DNA of 64,000 nt, from the NCBI RefSeq assembly GCF_021278025.1, contig NZ_JAIBHJ010000005.1, positions 1 through 64,000 on the forward strand, written 5' to 3'. Shown piece by piece: positions 21,113 to 29,975 of this stretch. The notes under the pieces are model-generated. The model did no database searches and was not told the origin of the DNA. It worked only from the letters and a program-made list of their open reading frames with translations. The translations under genes and the position numbers were made by a program. The number at the start of each line of letters is the position of its first letter. Position 1 is the first letter of the stretch. This stretch comes from Motilimonas sp. E26. GTDB taxonomy: Bacteria > Pseudomonadota > Gammaproteobacteria > Enterobacterales > CBDFNC01.

Positions 21113-22342
21113 CTAAGAGGCACATAAATTCGCGAGCGCAGCCAAACGTTCTCTTGGCTTTGCCACATAAGGGTTTTGCTTATCCCATGCATACCCAGCC
21201 AAAATAGAGCACACCATTTGTTTAATTTTAGGCTCTGGATTTGGATAAAAAATCACGTCTTGTAACTCACCGCTATACCAAGCTTCGACATAACAGCGAA
21301 AAGTATTAACCCCTAGCATTAATGGCTCAGCGTAATCCTGTTGCCAGTCCATTGGCTCGCCAGCAAATTTTTTCACTAGTGCTGCACAGGCTAATTGTGC
21401 CGAGCGCAATGCAATGGTGACACCCGATGAAAATACAGGGTCGAGAAACTCCCCAGCGTTACCAAGTAATGCAAACTGCTCACTGCATAGTTGGCTCACA
21501 TTCGCCGAATAACCGCCAATCTCACCGACCTCTTGCTGGTATTGTGCGTTGCGCAGCAATCTGCCTAATGACGGCTCTTGCTCTATCAATTGTTGCAATA
21601 CCGCCAATTTATCACCTGAGCATTGCGCTAAAAAACTAGGCTTAGCAACCACCCCCACAGAACTGGTGCCATTGCTAAAAGGGATCAGCCAATACCACAC
21701 TTCAGGGCATTCTGGGTGCACGGATATGAGAATTTTATTGCGATCATAATTCGCATCGTCAATACCATCAACAATATGGGTAAATAAAGCATGACGGGCA
21801 GGCAAACAAGACGGCTGCTCTAAATCTAGCAATCTTGGTAATACGCGACCAAAACCACTGGCATCTAATACAAAATCGGCATTGATTTGATATTCACCTT
21901 GCGCATTAGCGATAGTTAGCTGCGCCACAGACTCGCTCAAATCCACCGCCAACACGGTTTCTTGATAACGAATATCCACGCCTTGTGCCGCTGCCCCATC
22001 GGCAAGAATTTGATCAAAACAAGCCCGCTGTACTTGAAAGGTTGTACCAGCGCCAACGCTGAATTTATCGGTAAAATCAAACTGGGTATATTGCTGCTGA
22101 TATTGAAAAGCTGCACCATTTTTAAATTGAAAGCCCGCTTGCTCTACCAAGTGATCTAACTTGGCCAACTTCAGCACTTCCATACAGGCAGGCAATAAAC
22201 TTTCACCAATGGAAAAACGTGGAAAAGTCGATTTTTCTATGATCACCGACTTTATTCCTTGTTGCTTTAGCAATGCACCAGCGACAGCACCTGAAGGCCC
22301 GGCGCCAATAATTACGACTTGAACATGCTGGATATCAGCCAC
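21113..22342 (-). CDS. FAD-dependent oxidoreductase of the halogenase/hydroxylase type in the APE cluster
   Basis: A 409-residue flavoprotein with the N-terminal dinucleotide fold (VIIGAGPSGAVAG, residues 10-22) and FPRFSIGESLLPA near residue 42, the pattern of the tryptophan halogenase and geranylgeranyl reductase superfamily. It keeps a WYWLIP segment equivalent to the halogenase WxWxIP, but the catalytic Lys of true halogenases was not located, so it may be a hydroxylase. The start is GTG 22342 with AGGA 7 bases upstream. It follows the methyltransferase by 14 bp on the same strand and probably decorates the aryl head or chain of the pigment. Confidence 0.8.
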   Translation of the reverse strand: MADIQHVQVVIIGAGPSGAVAGALLKQQGIKSVIIEKSTFPRFSIGESLLPACMEVLKLAKLDHLVEQAGFQFKNGAAFQYQQQYTQFDFTDKFSVGAGTTFQVQRACFDQILADGAAAQGVDIRYQETVLAVDLSESVAQLTIANAQGEYQINADFVLDASGFGRVLPRLLDLEQPSCLPARHALFTHIVDGIDDANYDRNKILISVHPECPEVWYWLIPFSNGTSSVGVVAKPSFLAQCSGDKLAVLQQLIEQEPSLGRLLRNAQYQQEVGEIGGYSANVSQLCSEQFALLGNAGEFLDPVFSSGVTIALRSAQLACAALVKKFAGEPMDWQQDYAEPLMLGVNTFRCYVEAWYSGELQDVIFYPNPEPKIKQMVCSILAGYAWDKQNPYVAKPRERLAALANLCAS

Positions 22343-22356
22343 TATGTATTCCTAAC

Positions 22357-23439
22357 TTAACCTGAAATGGGTTTTAAGCGACAACACAGTAAGGTATGAC
22401 CCAGCCCTAACTCATCACGGCTTTCATCAACATACAATCCGGCTTGTTGCAGTAAATCCAGCATATCCCTGGAGTGATACATGCGGCTGTTGCCATTGGC
22501 AATCGCCGTAAAATAAATAGAAGTCGCATTAACACAATAGGCTCCGGCAGCAAACGGCTGACGATCCCAAAATGTTTCTAATATATATAAACGACAATCA
22601 AAACTCATTACCTTGGCTGCGCGCTTTAAAATACTCAAAATTTGTGGAGGGCTAAAGCAATCTAAAAATTGGCTCATCCAAATAGTGTCAGCACCTTGAT
22701 AAAACCCTCGGTCCTCATCCAACAAATCGGTGGCAAAGCCAAACACACGATCACTAACCTGTGCCTGCTCAGCATTGTCCATCGCAATTTTTAGTTGGCC
22801 AGGTAAGTCCATAATAGTCACTTTTACGGTGGCATCATAGCCAGTACAAGCAAGCGCCCACTTACCCGTATTCCCTCCAACATCTAGAATATGTTGCGGT
22901 TTATGAGCAAATAATAATGGCAAAACTTCCGGAAAAGCGCGATCAGAATAAAAATGGTCAAATTCAAACCAGCTGGCTTTTATCTGCTCAGGCAACTGAC
23001 TCAAACCGGGGTATATGGTGTCCCAGTCACCGAGTGCTTTTAGCCCCGCGGGCTTACCAGTTTCAATCGCTTTATCTAAATCGAATAGACCTTGATAACA
23101 AACATCATGACTAAAATTGAGGTTCTTTTGTGCCATTTCATCATGCAACAAAAAATGACCAATTTTGTCCAAGTAGAAACGCCCATCCTGTTGCCACACC
23201 AGGCCCATACTTAATCCCATATCAAGTAGGACGCTCACACCATATTCACTGACCTCCGTTTGTGAAGCTAATTCAGTTAAACTACATCCTTGCCCATCCG
23301 CACTGTCTACCAGCGCAAGAATATTAAATTTCAGCAAACAACGCGCTACTTGAAAAGTAATAGGTGCAAATGCAATTTTCTGCGCCTCAAACTTGGCATC
23401 AAATGCAGATATCGGCATGGGTTTTTCGTAAAAAGCCAT
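22357..23439 (-). CDS. SAM-dependent methyltransferase of the aryl polyene cluster
   Basis: A 360-residue class I methyltransferase of the O-methyltransferase (methyltransferase_2) type. The first 100 residues look like the winged-helix dimerisation domain (SLTELASQTEVSEYGVSVLLD), followed by the SAM-binding glycine motif ILDVGGNTGKWAL near residue 188 and the acidic motif VTIMDLPGQ near residue 210. In APE clusters the methyltransferase modifies the aryl head group (ring methyl or O-methyl groups are known); this gene is the likely apeB counterpart. GAGG precedes the ATG. It lies between the flavoenzyme and the lipoprotein gene in a leftward arm. Confidence 0.82.
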   Translation of the reverse strand: MAFYEKPMPISAFDAKFEAQKIAFAPITFQVARCLLKFNILALVDSADGQGCSLTELASQTEVSEYGVSVLLDMGLSMGLVWQQDGRFYLDKIGHFLLHDEMAQKNLNFSHDVCYQGLFDLDKAIETGKPAGLKALGDWDTIYPGLSQLPEQIKASWFEFDHFYSDRAFPEVLPLLFAHKPQHILDVGGNTGKWALACTGYDATVKVTIMDLPGQLKIAMDNAEQAQVSDRVFGFATDLLDEDRGFYQGADTIWMSQFLDCFSPPQILSILKRAAKVMSFDCRLYILETFWDRQPFAAGAYCVNATSIYFTAIANGNSRMYHSRDMLDLLQQAGLYVDESRDELGLGHTLLCCRLKPISG

Positions 23440-23458
23440 TAAGAAACCTCAATTTAAA

Positions 23459-23854
23459 CTACTGACTTACTGATAAATTCTTATTTATCTCACGGTCTAG
23501 CAACGTCACCCATTTATTGTAATTACGATGAATTTGGTCACCGCTTTGTTGCAAGTTAACGCTGTTACGTAAGGAAATGCTATAACGAGTAGCAGAGTAA
23601 CGCACATCAATACTTGCTTGGTGTGAGCGCACTGTAATATTGCCTTGAATCAAGCCCGGCTCGACAACCTTCATGGTCCATTTTTTATACTCACCGGCCC
23701 GTACAATCGCCGTTTCAACCTGACTTAGTGTTAAGTTTTGCTGAGATATGTCTTGTTCGATATTATTAATTCTTTGGCTTGAGCTGCATCCAGAAATAAC
23801 CAAAGTACTTAATACAGTAATCAATAACCAACCAAAAACTTTTAACATAATCAT
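23459..23854 (-). CDS. Small lipoprotein at the left end of the aryl polyene cluster
   Basis: A 131-residue protein with a lipoprotein signal (lipobox VISGC, Cys near residue 23). The mature part has a short coiled N-terminus (RINNIEQDISQQNLTLSQVETAI) and a beta-rich middle. I do not recognise a named family, but small lipoproteins occur at this position in APE loci. Its start is 129 bp from the divergent apeC-like gene, so this gap should hold promoters for both arms. AAAGGA precedes the ATG. A role at the outer membrane in pigment placement is an inference. Confidence 0.65.
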   Translation of the reverse strand: MIMLKVFGWLLITVLSTLVISGCSSSQRINNIEQDISQQNLTLSQVETAIVRAGEYKKWTMKVVEPGLIQGNITVRSHQASIDVRYSATRYSISLRNSVNLQQSGDQIHRNYNKWVTLLDREINKNLSVSQ

Positions 23855-23983
23855 TAATTCCTTTTAACAAAAAACACTTAAAACAAACAGTTAAGCTGAT
23901 ATATTTAATCAGAAAGGATACCTTTACCTTGCGCCCTTGCAAAGTTAAAATATCGCTCTCATTTTTGACCCAAAGCGAGCAAC

Positions 23984-24742
23984 GTGCTAACTATCATCAT
24001 TGATAATTGGATTGCATTAGCCCCCAGCCTGCAAACACAAGCAGATTGGCGCAGCTGGTTACACCGCCCCTATACGTTAGCAAATGACTGGCAAGCCCCC
24101 GCGACTAAGGTACCCACAATGCAGCGCCGCCGATTCAGCAACCTAAGCCGATTGGTGCTCAGCTGTGTGCAAGAATTACCGCAAGCAAGTCAAGCGGACT
24201 TCAGTGTGTTTGCTAGCCGTCATGGCGAAATTGTCACCACTTATTCCTTGCTCGAAAATTTAGTGCAACAACAACCCATTTCTCCAATTGGCTTTTCACA
24301 ATCGGTACATAATACTTCGGCGGGATTATTTACTTTAATTGAAAAGATCCAGCAAGCTTCAACGACCATCGCCGCACAGCAAGATACCTTTGCGGTAGGC
24401 TTAATTGAAGCGGCTTGCTATCTCAACGCACACCCAGAGCAAAAAGTCTTATTGGTGTGTTTTGACTCTACCTTGGTTGCTCCCTACCAAACATTTTTGC
24501 CGCAAACTCCATTTGACTATTGCGTGGCTTTTTTACTGTCACGGCCACAACAAGAAGTTGGCAACCATGTCTTGTCGCTCACGTTAACGCCTAACGGCAA
24601 AACAACGGAATCGCCTCACTTAGCCAAATACCCTGCTGTTTGCCATTTTTTACAATGGTGGTTAGCAGAATCGGACACATCATTAGACCAAGCCAATTTT
24701 AGCTTACCTTGCAGTGGGCAAATGTTGCATGTTACGCGCTAA
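23984..24742 (+). CDS. apeC: Ketosynthase-like chain length factor, ApeC type
   Basis: A 252-residue protein of the beta-ketoacyl synthase N-terminal-like family that lacks the active-site Cys and the second half of a ketosynthase. The segment SQSVHNTSAGLFT occupies the place where true ketosynthases carry the nucleophile. In characterised APE systems such a protein pairs with the ApeO ketosynthase as a chain length factor, setting polyene length. It starts with GTG at 23984, behind a weak GAG site, and its end overlaps the acyltransferase gene by 14 bp. It is first in a rightward operon of 18 genes. Confidence 0.82.
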   Translation: MLTIIIDNWIALAPSLQTQADWRSWLHRPYTLANDWQAPATKVPTMQRRRFSNLSRLVLSCVQELPQASQADFSVFASRHGEIVTTYSLLENLVQQQPISPIGFSQSVHNTSAGLFTLIEKIQQASTTIAAQQDTFAVGLIEAACYLNAHPEQKVLLVCFDSTLVAPYQTFLPQTPFDYCVAFLLSRPQQEVGNHVLSLTLTPNGKTTESPHLAKYPAVCHFLQWWLAESDTSLDQANFSLPCSGQMLHVTR

Positions 24743-25484
24743 ACTCAACCAAGCTTGGCGCTTATTCGGCACCGCGGTTAGCTTTGCCTTTTTTGGCGTA
24801 GGTGGTTTAATCCTGTCGCTGTTATTACTGCTGATCACATTCATAATAAAGCCATCCGCTAAACGGATTTATATTAGTCGTTACTTGATTCAGCGAACTT
24901 TTCGTTTCTTCGTTTTTTTAATGAAAAGCTTAGGTGTATTACGTTGCCATATTGATTTGCCCTTGGTTGCCCCTAAACGCGGCGTACTCATCACCCCAAA
25001 TCATCCTAGTTTAATTGATGTAGTACTACTCATTGCCCATATTGAACAGGTAAACTGCGTCGTTAAAGCAAGTTTATGGCGCAGTCCCTTTGTCGGCCTG
25101 ATTGTCCGCTCAGCTGGATATATACCTAACTCAGCAGGTGAAGAAGTGTTATCTCTTTGCCGCCAGAGCTTTGCGGCCGGGCAATCTGTGATTGTCTTTC
25201 CTGAAGGAACGCGTACTGAGCCAAATTCGCCATTGAAATTACAGCGCGGCGCCGCCAACATCGCATTGCGCGCCGAAGCCGACATTGTATTAGTTCACAT
25301 TAGCGTTAGCCCAAGAACCCTAGCCAAGGCGGACGCTTGGTATCAAATACCAATACAACAGCCTTGTTTTAAGGTTGTCCTAGGCGCCACGGTAGACGCC
25401 AAGCAGGTAACCAAAGATTGCTCCAGCATTAGCTTGGCAGCGCGAGTGTTAACACGCTATTTAACAAAGGCGTTAAGCCAATAA
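24729..25484 (+). CDS. apeD: Lysophospholipid-type acyltransferase (PlsC family), ApeD type
   Basis: A 251-residue membrane protein with an N-terminal hydrophobic segment and the PlsC motifs NHPSLIDV (HX4D) near residue 89 and FPEGTRTE near residue 155. It would transfer an acyl group to a lipid-like acceptor, possibly the glycerol anchor of the pigment. ATG 24729 overlaps the apeC-like gene by 14 bp; an in-frame GTG at 24714 is possible but less likely. Confidence 0.85.
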   Translation: MLRAKLNQAWRLFGTAVSFAFFGVGGLILSLLLLLITFIIKPSAKRIYISRYLIQRTFRFFVFLMKSLGVLRCHIDLPLVAPKRGVLITPNHPSLIDVVLLIAHIEQVNCVVKASLWRSPFVGLIVRSAGYIPNSAGEEVLSLCRQSFAAGQSVIVFPEGTRTEPNSPLKLQRGAANIALRAEADIVLVHISVSPRTLAKADAWYQIPIQQPCFKVVLGATVDAKQVTKDCSSISLAARVLTRYLTKALSQ

Positions 25485-25525
25485 TTAGATTTTACATTTA
25501 CTGAAATATGCAGGAAAAGTTTGTT

Positions 25526-25783
25526 ATGACAGAGCTAGCGCTTGAAATAAAAGAGTTAATTATTGAGGCCCTCAACCTTGAAGATATCACCCCTGACGAT
25601 ATCGTTGCCGATGAACCTTTGTTCGGCGACGGCCTTGGTCTAGATTCTATCGATGCGTTAGAGCTAGGTATGGCATTAGCTAAAAAGTACCAAGTTAAAC
25701 TGAATGCGGATTCAAAAGAAAACAAAGCACATTTTTATAGCGTTAATACTATCGCAGCCTTTATTCAAGCTAATCAAGAGTAA
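25526..25783 (+). CDS. apeE: Acyl carrier protein, ApeE type
   Basis: An 85-residue acyl carrier protein with the 4'-phosphopantetheine site GLGLDSIDALEL (Ser near residue 39). ATG 25526 is chosen because an AGGAAAAG site precedes it; an earlier in-frame ATG at 25508 sits upstream of that site. In known APE pathways one carrier holds the starter and one the growing chain. It is the first of two adjacent carriers, 5 bp before the next. Confidence 0.88.
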   Translation: MTELALEIKELIIEALNLEDITPDDIVADEPLFGDGLGLDSIDALELGMALAKKYQVKLNADSKENKAHFYSVNTIAAFIQANQE

Positions 25784-25788
25784 TTTCC

Positions 25789-26049
25789 ATGTCTGACAAA
25801 CAAGCCTTATTTGAAAAAATCAGTGAAACCATGCAAGAAATGTTTGAGCTGACACCTGAGCAAGTTACTCCAGAGGCGCACTTATTTCACGATCTGGATT
25901 TAGACAGTATCGATGCGGTGGATTTAATTGTGACATTACAAGACATCACAGGCTACAAGCTCAAGCCAGATCAATTTAAAACCGTGCGCACCGTCAATGA
26001 TGTGGTTAATGCGGTAGACGAGCTATTAAAAGAACAACAAGGCGAATAG
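25789..26049 (+). CDS. apeF: Acyl carrier protein, ApeF type
   Basis: An 86-residue acyl carrier protein with the pantetheine site HDLDLDSIDAVDL (Ser near residue 40) and the acidic helix II expected for partner binding. It differs clearly from the preceding carrier, so the two probably have separate partners: one for starter loading, one for elongation. Spacing to both neighbours is 5 bp or less. Confidence 0.88.
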   Translation: MSDKQALFEKISETMQEMFELTPEQVTPEAHLFHDLDLDSIDAVDLIVTLQDITGYKLKPDQFKTVRTVNDVVNAVDELLKEQQGE

Positions 26050-26053
26050 CGAC

Positions 26054-26623
26054 TTGTTCAATATCTTTGTGGCCGCTGCCCTAGTACTCTACCCCGTGCT
26101 GGTATTTTTTGGTTTAGGTTATTTCAGCATCCAAACCTTAGTGATGGTGTTAGCGGCGCTCTTACTGCTGCGCCATTGGCACGCCAAAAAAACGCAGCAA
26201 GCCAGCTTACCTGGCATATTTCCCTTAGTCATGCTAGGCGGCAGCTTATTGCTGCTAAGCCTCAGCGCTATCACAGATAACTTAATCGGTATGCGTTTAT
26301 ATCCAGTCTGGATCAACCTCAGTCTACTGGCAGTGTTCGCATTTAGTTTAATACATCCACCAACAATCATAGAGCGCTTTGCCCGTCTGACCGAGCCCAA
26401 TCTGACCCCCTTTGCTTTAACCTATATTCGCCGAGTAACTCAAATGTGGTGCGGCTTTTTTTTCATCAATGCCAGTATCGCTTTTTATACTGCTGTATTT
26501 TGCAGCCTAGCTACGTGGACTTGGTATAACGGCATGGCCAGCTATCTAGCAATCGGCCTCTTATTTGCGATTGAGTTCATCGTCCGTCAATGGCTTAAAA
26601 AGCGCGACCCCGGCCATGTTTAA
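26054..26623 (+). CDS. apeG: Polytopic membrane protein of APE clusters, ApeG type (COG4648-like)
   Basis: A 189-residue integral membrane protein with about five hydrophobic helices and a short basic C-terminus (RQWLKKRDPGHV). It matches in size and position the membrane protein found between the carriers and the AMP ligase in APE loci; its reaction is unknown. The start is TTG at 26054, with AAGGCGA about 10 bases upstream inside the apeF-like gene, which implies coupling and modest translation. The end overlaps the ligase start by 8 bp. Confidence 0.75.
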   Translation: MFNIFVAAALVLYPVLVFFGLGYFSIQTLVMVLAALLLLRHWHAKKTQQASLPGIFPLVMLGGSLLLLSLSAITDNLIGMRLYPVWINLSLLAVFAFSLIHPPTIIERFARLTEPNLTPFALTYIRRVTQMWCGFFFINASIAFYTAVFCSLATWTWYNGMASYLAIGLLFAIEFIVRQWLKKRDPGHV

Positions 26624-27950
26624 ACTAAACCTACCTTTAACAGCCTCTCAGATCATTGCCTTTAACGCAGATGGTTCCCAGATCACCGTGGGCGAGTGGC
26701 AACCAAAGTTACAAGCGCTAGTGGTACAATTACAAGCTCATCGCGCGCAGCGATGGTTGCTTAACGTACAACAGCCATTAGACTTTTTGACAGCCTTGCT
26801 CGCGCTGTGGCATACAGGTAAAACGCCGGTTTTATTACCCAATAATGCAGCAGGTACAGTGGCGCAAATGAGCGCTCATTTTGACGTGGTACTAAGTGCA
26901 CCGGAGTGCTCGCTGACTGGTAAATATCAGCAGCTGATATTACCAATGACACCAACTGCCAATATCGAATTGCCCTTACCAGCCATTAGCGAAAATGTTG
27001 GAGTTTATTTCTACACCTCTGGCTCGACTGGTACGCCCAAAAAAGAGCATAAGACGTGGCCGCAGTTACTGGCCGAGATATCCCAATTAGAGCGCACCTT
27101 TGGCACTAACATGGCATCGCAACCTGTCTACGCCAGTGTTCCTTGCCAACATATTTATGGTTTTTTATTTCGTTTGCTATGGCCTTGGCTAAGCCTGCGA
27201 CCCTTCGCGAACTTTGAACTAGAATATCCTGAGCAATTGACGCACATCAGCCAGCCTTATATTTTCATCACTAGCCCAGCACTGCTCAAGCGTTTGGCAC
27301 AAATAGAACCCTGTCAAACCACACCAAGTCATGTGTTTAGCTCAGGAGGAGCATTAAGTCTTGCAGGCGCACACTTATGTCAGCAACAGCTACAGCAAGA
27401 CGCAATAGAAGTTTTAGGCAGCACTGAAACCGGTGGTGTGGCATGGCGACAACAACGTAGAAATAGCCTGTGGCGACGCTTTGATAACGTCGACATCAGC
27501 CTAAATTGCGACGGTTTTTTACAGGTAAGATCCCCATATTTTAGTGCTAACAGCGTTACCATGGGCGATACCGCTAAGCTTATCGACCAAGATCATTTTG
27601 AACTACTCGGCCGCGGTGATCGCATTGTCAAAGTGGAAGAAAAGCGCATTTCTTTAGTCGCTATCGAACAACATTTAATGACCCACCCTTGGATTGAAGA
27701 AGCCTGCGCCTGCGCCCTTGAACTGACCCATCGCCAAGCTATTGGCTGCGCTTTAGTACTCACCGCTAGCGGTCAACAAGCTCTGAAAACTCAAGGCAAA
27801 CGCGCTCTCAGTCAAATTTTTAATCACAGCATCAGCCCCTATATTGAAGCTATTGCACGACCAAAAAAATACCGCTACCTGGCCAGCTTGCCTTACAATA
27901 GCCAAGGCAAATTAACCCATGCAGCCTTGCAAGAAGTATTTCATGACTGA
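26616..27950 (+). CDS. apeH: AMP-dependent aryl-acid ligase of the APE cluster, ApeH type
   Basis: A 444-residue ANL-superfamily adenylating enzyme. It has the phosphate loop YTSGSTGTPKK near residue 130, the GSTETGG motif (A5) near residue 268, GDTAKL and the GRGDRIVKVEEKRIS hinge, with a shortened C-terminal domain. In APE pathways this enzyme activates the aryl starter acid and loads it on an acyl carrier. ATG 26616 overlaps the apeG-like gene by 8 bp; an in-frame ATG at 26565 would extend deep into it. Its end overlaps the dehydratase by 8 bp (ATGACTGA). Confidence 0.88.
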   Translation: MFKLNLPLTASQIIAFNADGSQITVGEWQPKLQALVVQLQAHRAQRWLLNVQQPLDFLTALLALWHTGKTPVLLPNNAAGTVAQMSAHFDVVLSAPECSLTGKYQQLILPMTPTANIELPLPAISENVGVYFYTSGSTGTPKKEHKTWPQLLAEISQLERTFGTNMASQPVYASVPCQHIYGFLFRLLWPWLSLRPFANFELEYPEQLTHISQPYIFITSPALLKRLAQIEPCQTTPSHVFSSGGALSLAGAHLCQQQLQQDAIEVLGSTETGGVAWRQQRRNSLWRRFDNVDISLNCDGFLQVRSPYFSANSVTMGDTAKLIDQDHFELLGRGDRIVKVEEKRISLVAIEQHLMTHPWIEEACACALELTHRQAIGCALVLTASGQQALKTQGKRALSQIFNHSISPYIEAIARPKKYRYLASLPYNSQGKLTHAALQEVFHD

Positions 27951-28287
27951 TTATCCAGAACTTATTCACACTAAAATTATCAATGAGCACCAAGCGGAGC
28001 TTAGTTTAACTATGCCCACTAGCTTACGTTATTTTGACGGACACTTTGCAGCAAGCCCCATCCTACCCGGCGTAGCACAAATTGAGTTTGTGATGTTTTA
28101 TGGCCGTACTGTATTGCTTTTGGACCGAACCTTTGCCGGTATGGAAGTGATCAAATTTCAACAACTGATTAAGCCAGACACACAGATCCAGCTGGATTTA
28201 AAGTTTGATCCACGCAAAAGTAAGTTGTACTTCTGTTATCACTCTGATCAGGGGCTACATGCTTCGGGTCGAATCTTATTAAGTTAA
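27943..28287 (+). CDS. apeI: Hotdog-fold 3-hydroxyacyl-ACP dehydratase, ApeI type
   Basis: A 114-residue FabZ-like hotdog protein: YFDGHFAASPILPG near residues 34-47 carries the dehydratase His and the HFxxxPxxPG pattern. In characterised systems ApeI forms a heterodimer with ApeP, here encoded 8.9 kb downstream, and introduces the trans double bonds of the polyene. The ATG overlaps the ligase stop, so translation is coupled. Confidence 0.85.
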   Translation: MTDYPELIHTKIINEHQAELSLTMPTSLRYFDGHFAASPILPGVAQIEFVMFYGRTVLLLDRTFAGMEVIKFQQLIKPDTQIQLDLKFDPRKSKLYFCYHSDQGLHASGRILLS

Positions 28288-28293
28288 CTCAGC

Positions 28294-29070
28294 ATGATGT
28301 CGACGGTGCCATTTAAGCCTTGTTTTATTGTGCCCTTGTATAATCATGGTGCAACCTTAACGGCGACCTTAAACGCACTGAGCCAATTCAATTTACCAAT
28401 CTTGGTGGTCGATGACGGCAGTAATGACGAAACCAAAGCTATCTTAGCCAAACAGGTGGCTGCTCATCCACTATGCCAAAGCTTGACTCTTGCGCAAAAC
28501 CTCGGCAAAGGCGGTGCAGTAATGGCTGGTATGCGCCACCAATTTAAAGCAGGTTTTAGCCATGCACTGCAAATAGATGCCGATGGCCAACATAATTTAG
28601 CTGATATTCCAGCAATGTTAGCCAGTGCCGAACTTAATCCCTGCGACCTTATTGCTGGCGTGCCTGTGTATGATAATTCCATCCCAAAGGGACGCTTATA
28701 TGGCCGCTATGTCACACATGTTTGGGTTTGGATTGAAACGCTTTCGCTAGAGCTAAAAGATACCATGTGTGGTTTTCGCGTTTACCCCCTTGCTCCTTGC
28801 TGTCAATTATTGACGCAACAAAAGTTAGGCCAACGAATGGACTTCGATATTGAAATTATGGTGCGTTTATATTGGCAAGGGATTGCTTTTAAACAGCTTC
28901 CCACACAGGTCATCTACCCTAAAGATGGCATTTCACACTTTCGAGGCTGGGCCGACAACGTATTGATCAGCAAAATGCACACTAAATTGTTCTTTGGTAT
29001 GTTGATACGAATCCCTAAATTACTCGCGATGAAATGGCAACGTTACCAGCAGCCTCAAGGAATAGACTAG
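28294..29070 (+). CDS. Family 2 glycosyltransferase of the APE cluster
   Basis: A 258-residue GT-A fold enzyme with the nucleotide-binding VVDDGSNDET near residue 34 and the metal site IDADGQHN near residue 93 (DxD). The C-terminal part has the FRGWADN stretch seen in dolichol-phosphate-mannose-synthase-like enzymes. In some APE loci this domain is fused to the acyltransferase that follows; here the two are separate genes 2 bp apart, together representing the ApeJ function. It probably glycosylates the pigment anchor or a lipid carrier. Confidence 0.85.
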   Translation: MMSTVPFKPCFIVPLYNHGATLTATLNALSQFNLPILVVDDGSNDETKAILAKQVAAHPLCQSLTLAQNLGKGGAVMAGMRHQFKAGFSHALQIDADGQHNLADIPAMLASAELNPCDLIAGVPVYDNSIPKGRLYGRYVTHVWVWIETLSLELKDTMCGFRVYPLAPCCQLLTQQKLGQRMDFDIEIMVRLYWQGIAFKQLPTQVIYPKDGISHFRGWADNVLISKMHTKLFFGMLIRIPKLLAMKWQRYQQPQGID

Positions 29071-29072
29071 TA

Positions 29073-29975
29073 ATGAGCAAAAGTCATTGGTCAAAACGCA
29101 AAGAGCGCGGCGCCAGTTGGGGCTTAAGCTTTATGCTAACGATGTATAAATTAGTGGGGCCAAGAGTCACCGCTTGGTTTTTATACCCTGTGATTGGTTA
29201 TTTTTATTTAACATCAAAGCAAAGTAAGCAAGCCTCTCGTGATTATCTAGCCCGCATTAGCCCGCATCAGCAGCTATCTAGCTTTAAGCATTTTATGTGC
29301 TTTGGCCACGCCGCTCTCGACAAGGTATCGGTATGGTGTGGCTTGATTAACCAACAACACCTGAAAAGCTATGGTAACGCTGATGTGCTCAAGATGCTTG
29401 AAAGAGGCCAAGGCGGCGTATTTCTCTGCGCTCACTTAGGCAACATTGAAATCTGTCGCGCCTTAAGTGATGTGTTACCAGGGCTAAAAATAAATGCATT
29501 GGTGTTTACTAAAAACGCAGTCAAATTTAATAACATGCTGGCAAAAATTGCGCCAACAGCCAACCTTAATTTGATCCAACTGGATAATGTCGGCCCCGAT
29601 ACTGCTATCATGCTGGCAGAAAAAATAGCCGCGGGTGAGTTTATCGCCATCATGGCGGATCGCACCTCAACGCAGGTTCCCGAACGAAGTATTGGCGCGC
29701 CGTTTCTTGGAGAAACAGCCTATTTTCCGCAAGGACCTTTTATTCTAGCAAGCTTACTCAAGTGCCCTGTGTTTAGTTTATTTTGTCAGCGCATCGATCA
29801 ACACTTTGAAATCAACGCCCAATTGCTAAGCCCTAAGCTAGTGTTAAGACGCCAGCAGCGGCAACAAGACTTAGCGGTCGCGGTAGGACACTATGCCGAG
29901 CAACTAGAAATAGCCGCTCGTAAAACACCGTATCAATGGTTTAACTTTTTCAACTTTTGGCAGAAAACACCTTAA
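29073..29975 (+). CDS. LpxL/HtrB-type lipid A-like acyltransferase of the APE cluster
   Basis: A 300-residue inner-membrane acyltransferase with one N-terminal hydrophobic segment, the family HX4E motif in CAHLGNIE near residue 122, and MADRTSTQVPERS downstream (acceptor loop). It would attach an acyl chain, likely the polyene or a fatty acid, to the glycosylated anchor. ATG 29073 begins 2 bp after the glycosyltransferase stop; an in-frame ATG at 29034 lies inside that gene. The stop overlaps the next ATG by one base (TAATG). Confidence 0.85.
   Translation: MSKSHWSKRKERGASWGLSFMLTMYKLVGPRVTAWFLYPVIGYFYLTSKQSKQASRDYLARISPHQQLSSFKHFMCFGHAALDKVSVWCGLINQQHLKSYGNADVLKMLERGQGGVFLCAHLGNIEICRALSDVLPGLKINALVFTKNAVKFNNMLAKIAPTANLNLIQLDNVGPDTAIMLAEKIAAGEFIAIMADRTSTQVPERSIGAPFLGETAYFPQGPFILASLLKCPVFSLFCQRIDQHFEINAQLLSPKLVLRRQQRQQDLAVAVGHYAEQLEIAARKTPYQWFNFFNFWQKTP

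Noticed and set aside
23984-24742. A full ketosynthase or a truncated pseudogene
   Set aside because: It lacks the active-site Cys, but short KS-like chain length factors are normal at the start of APE operons.
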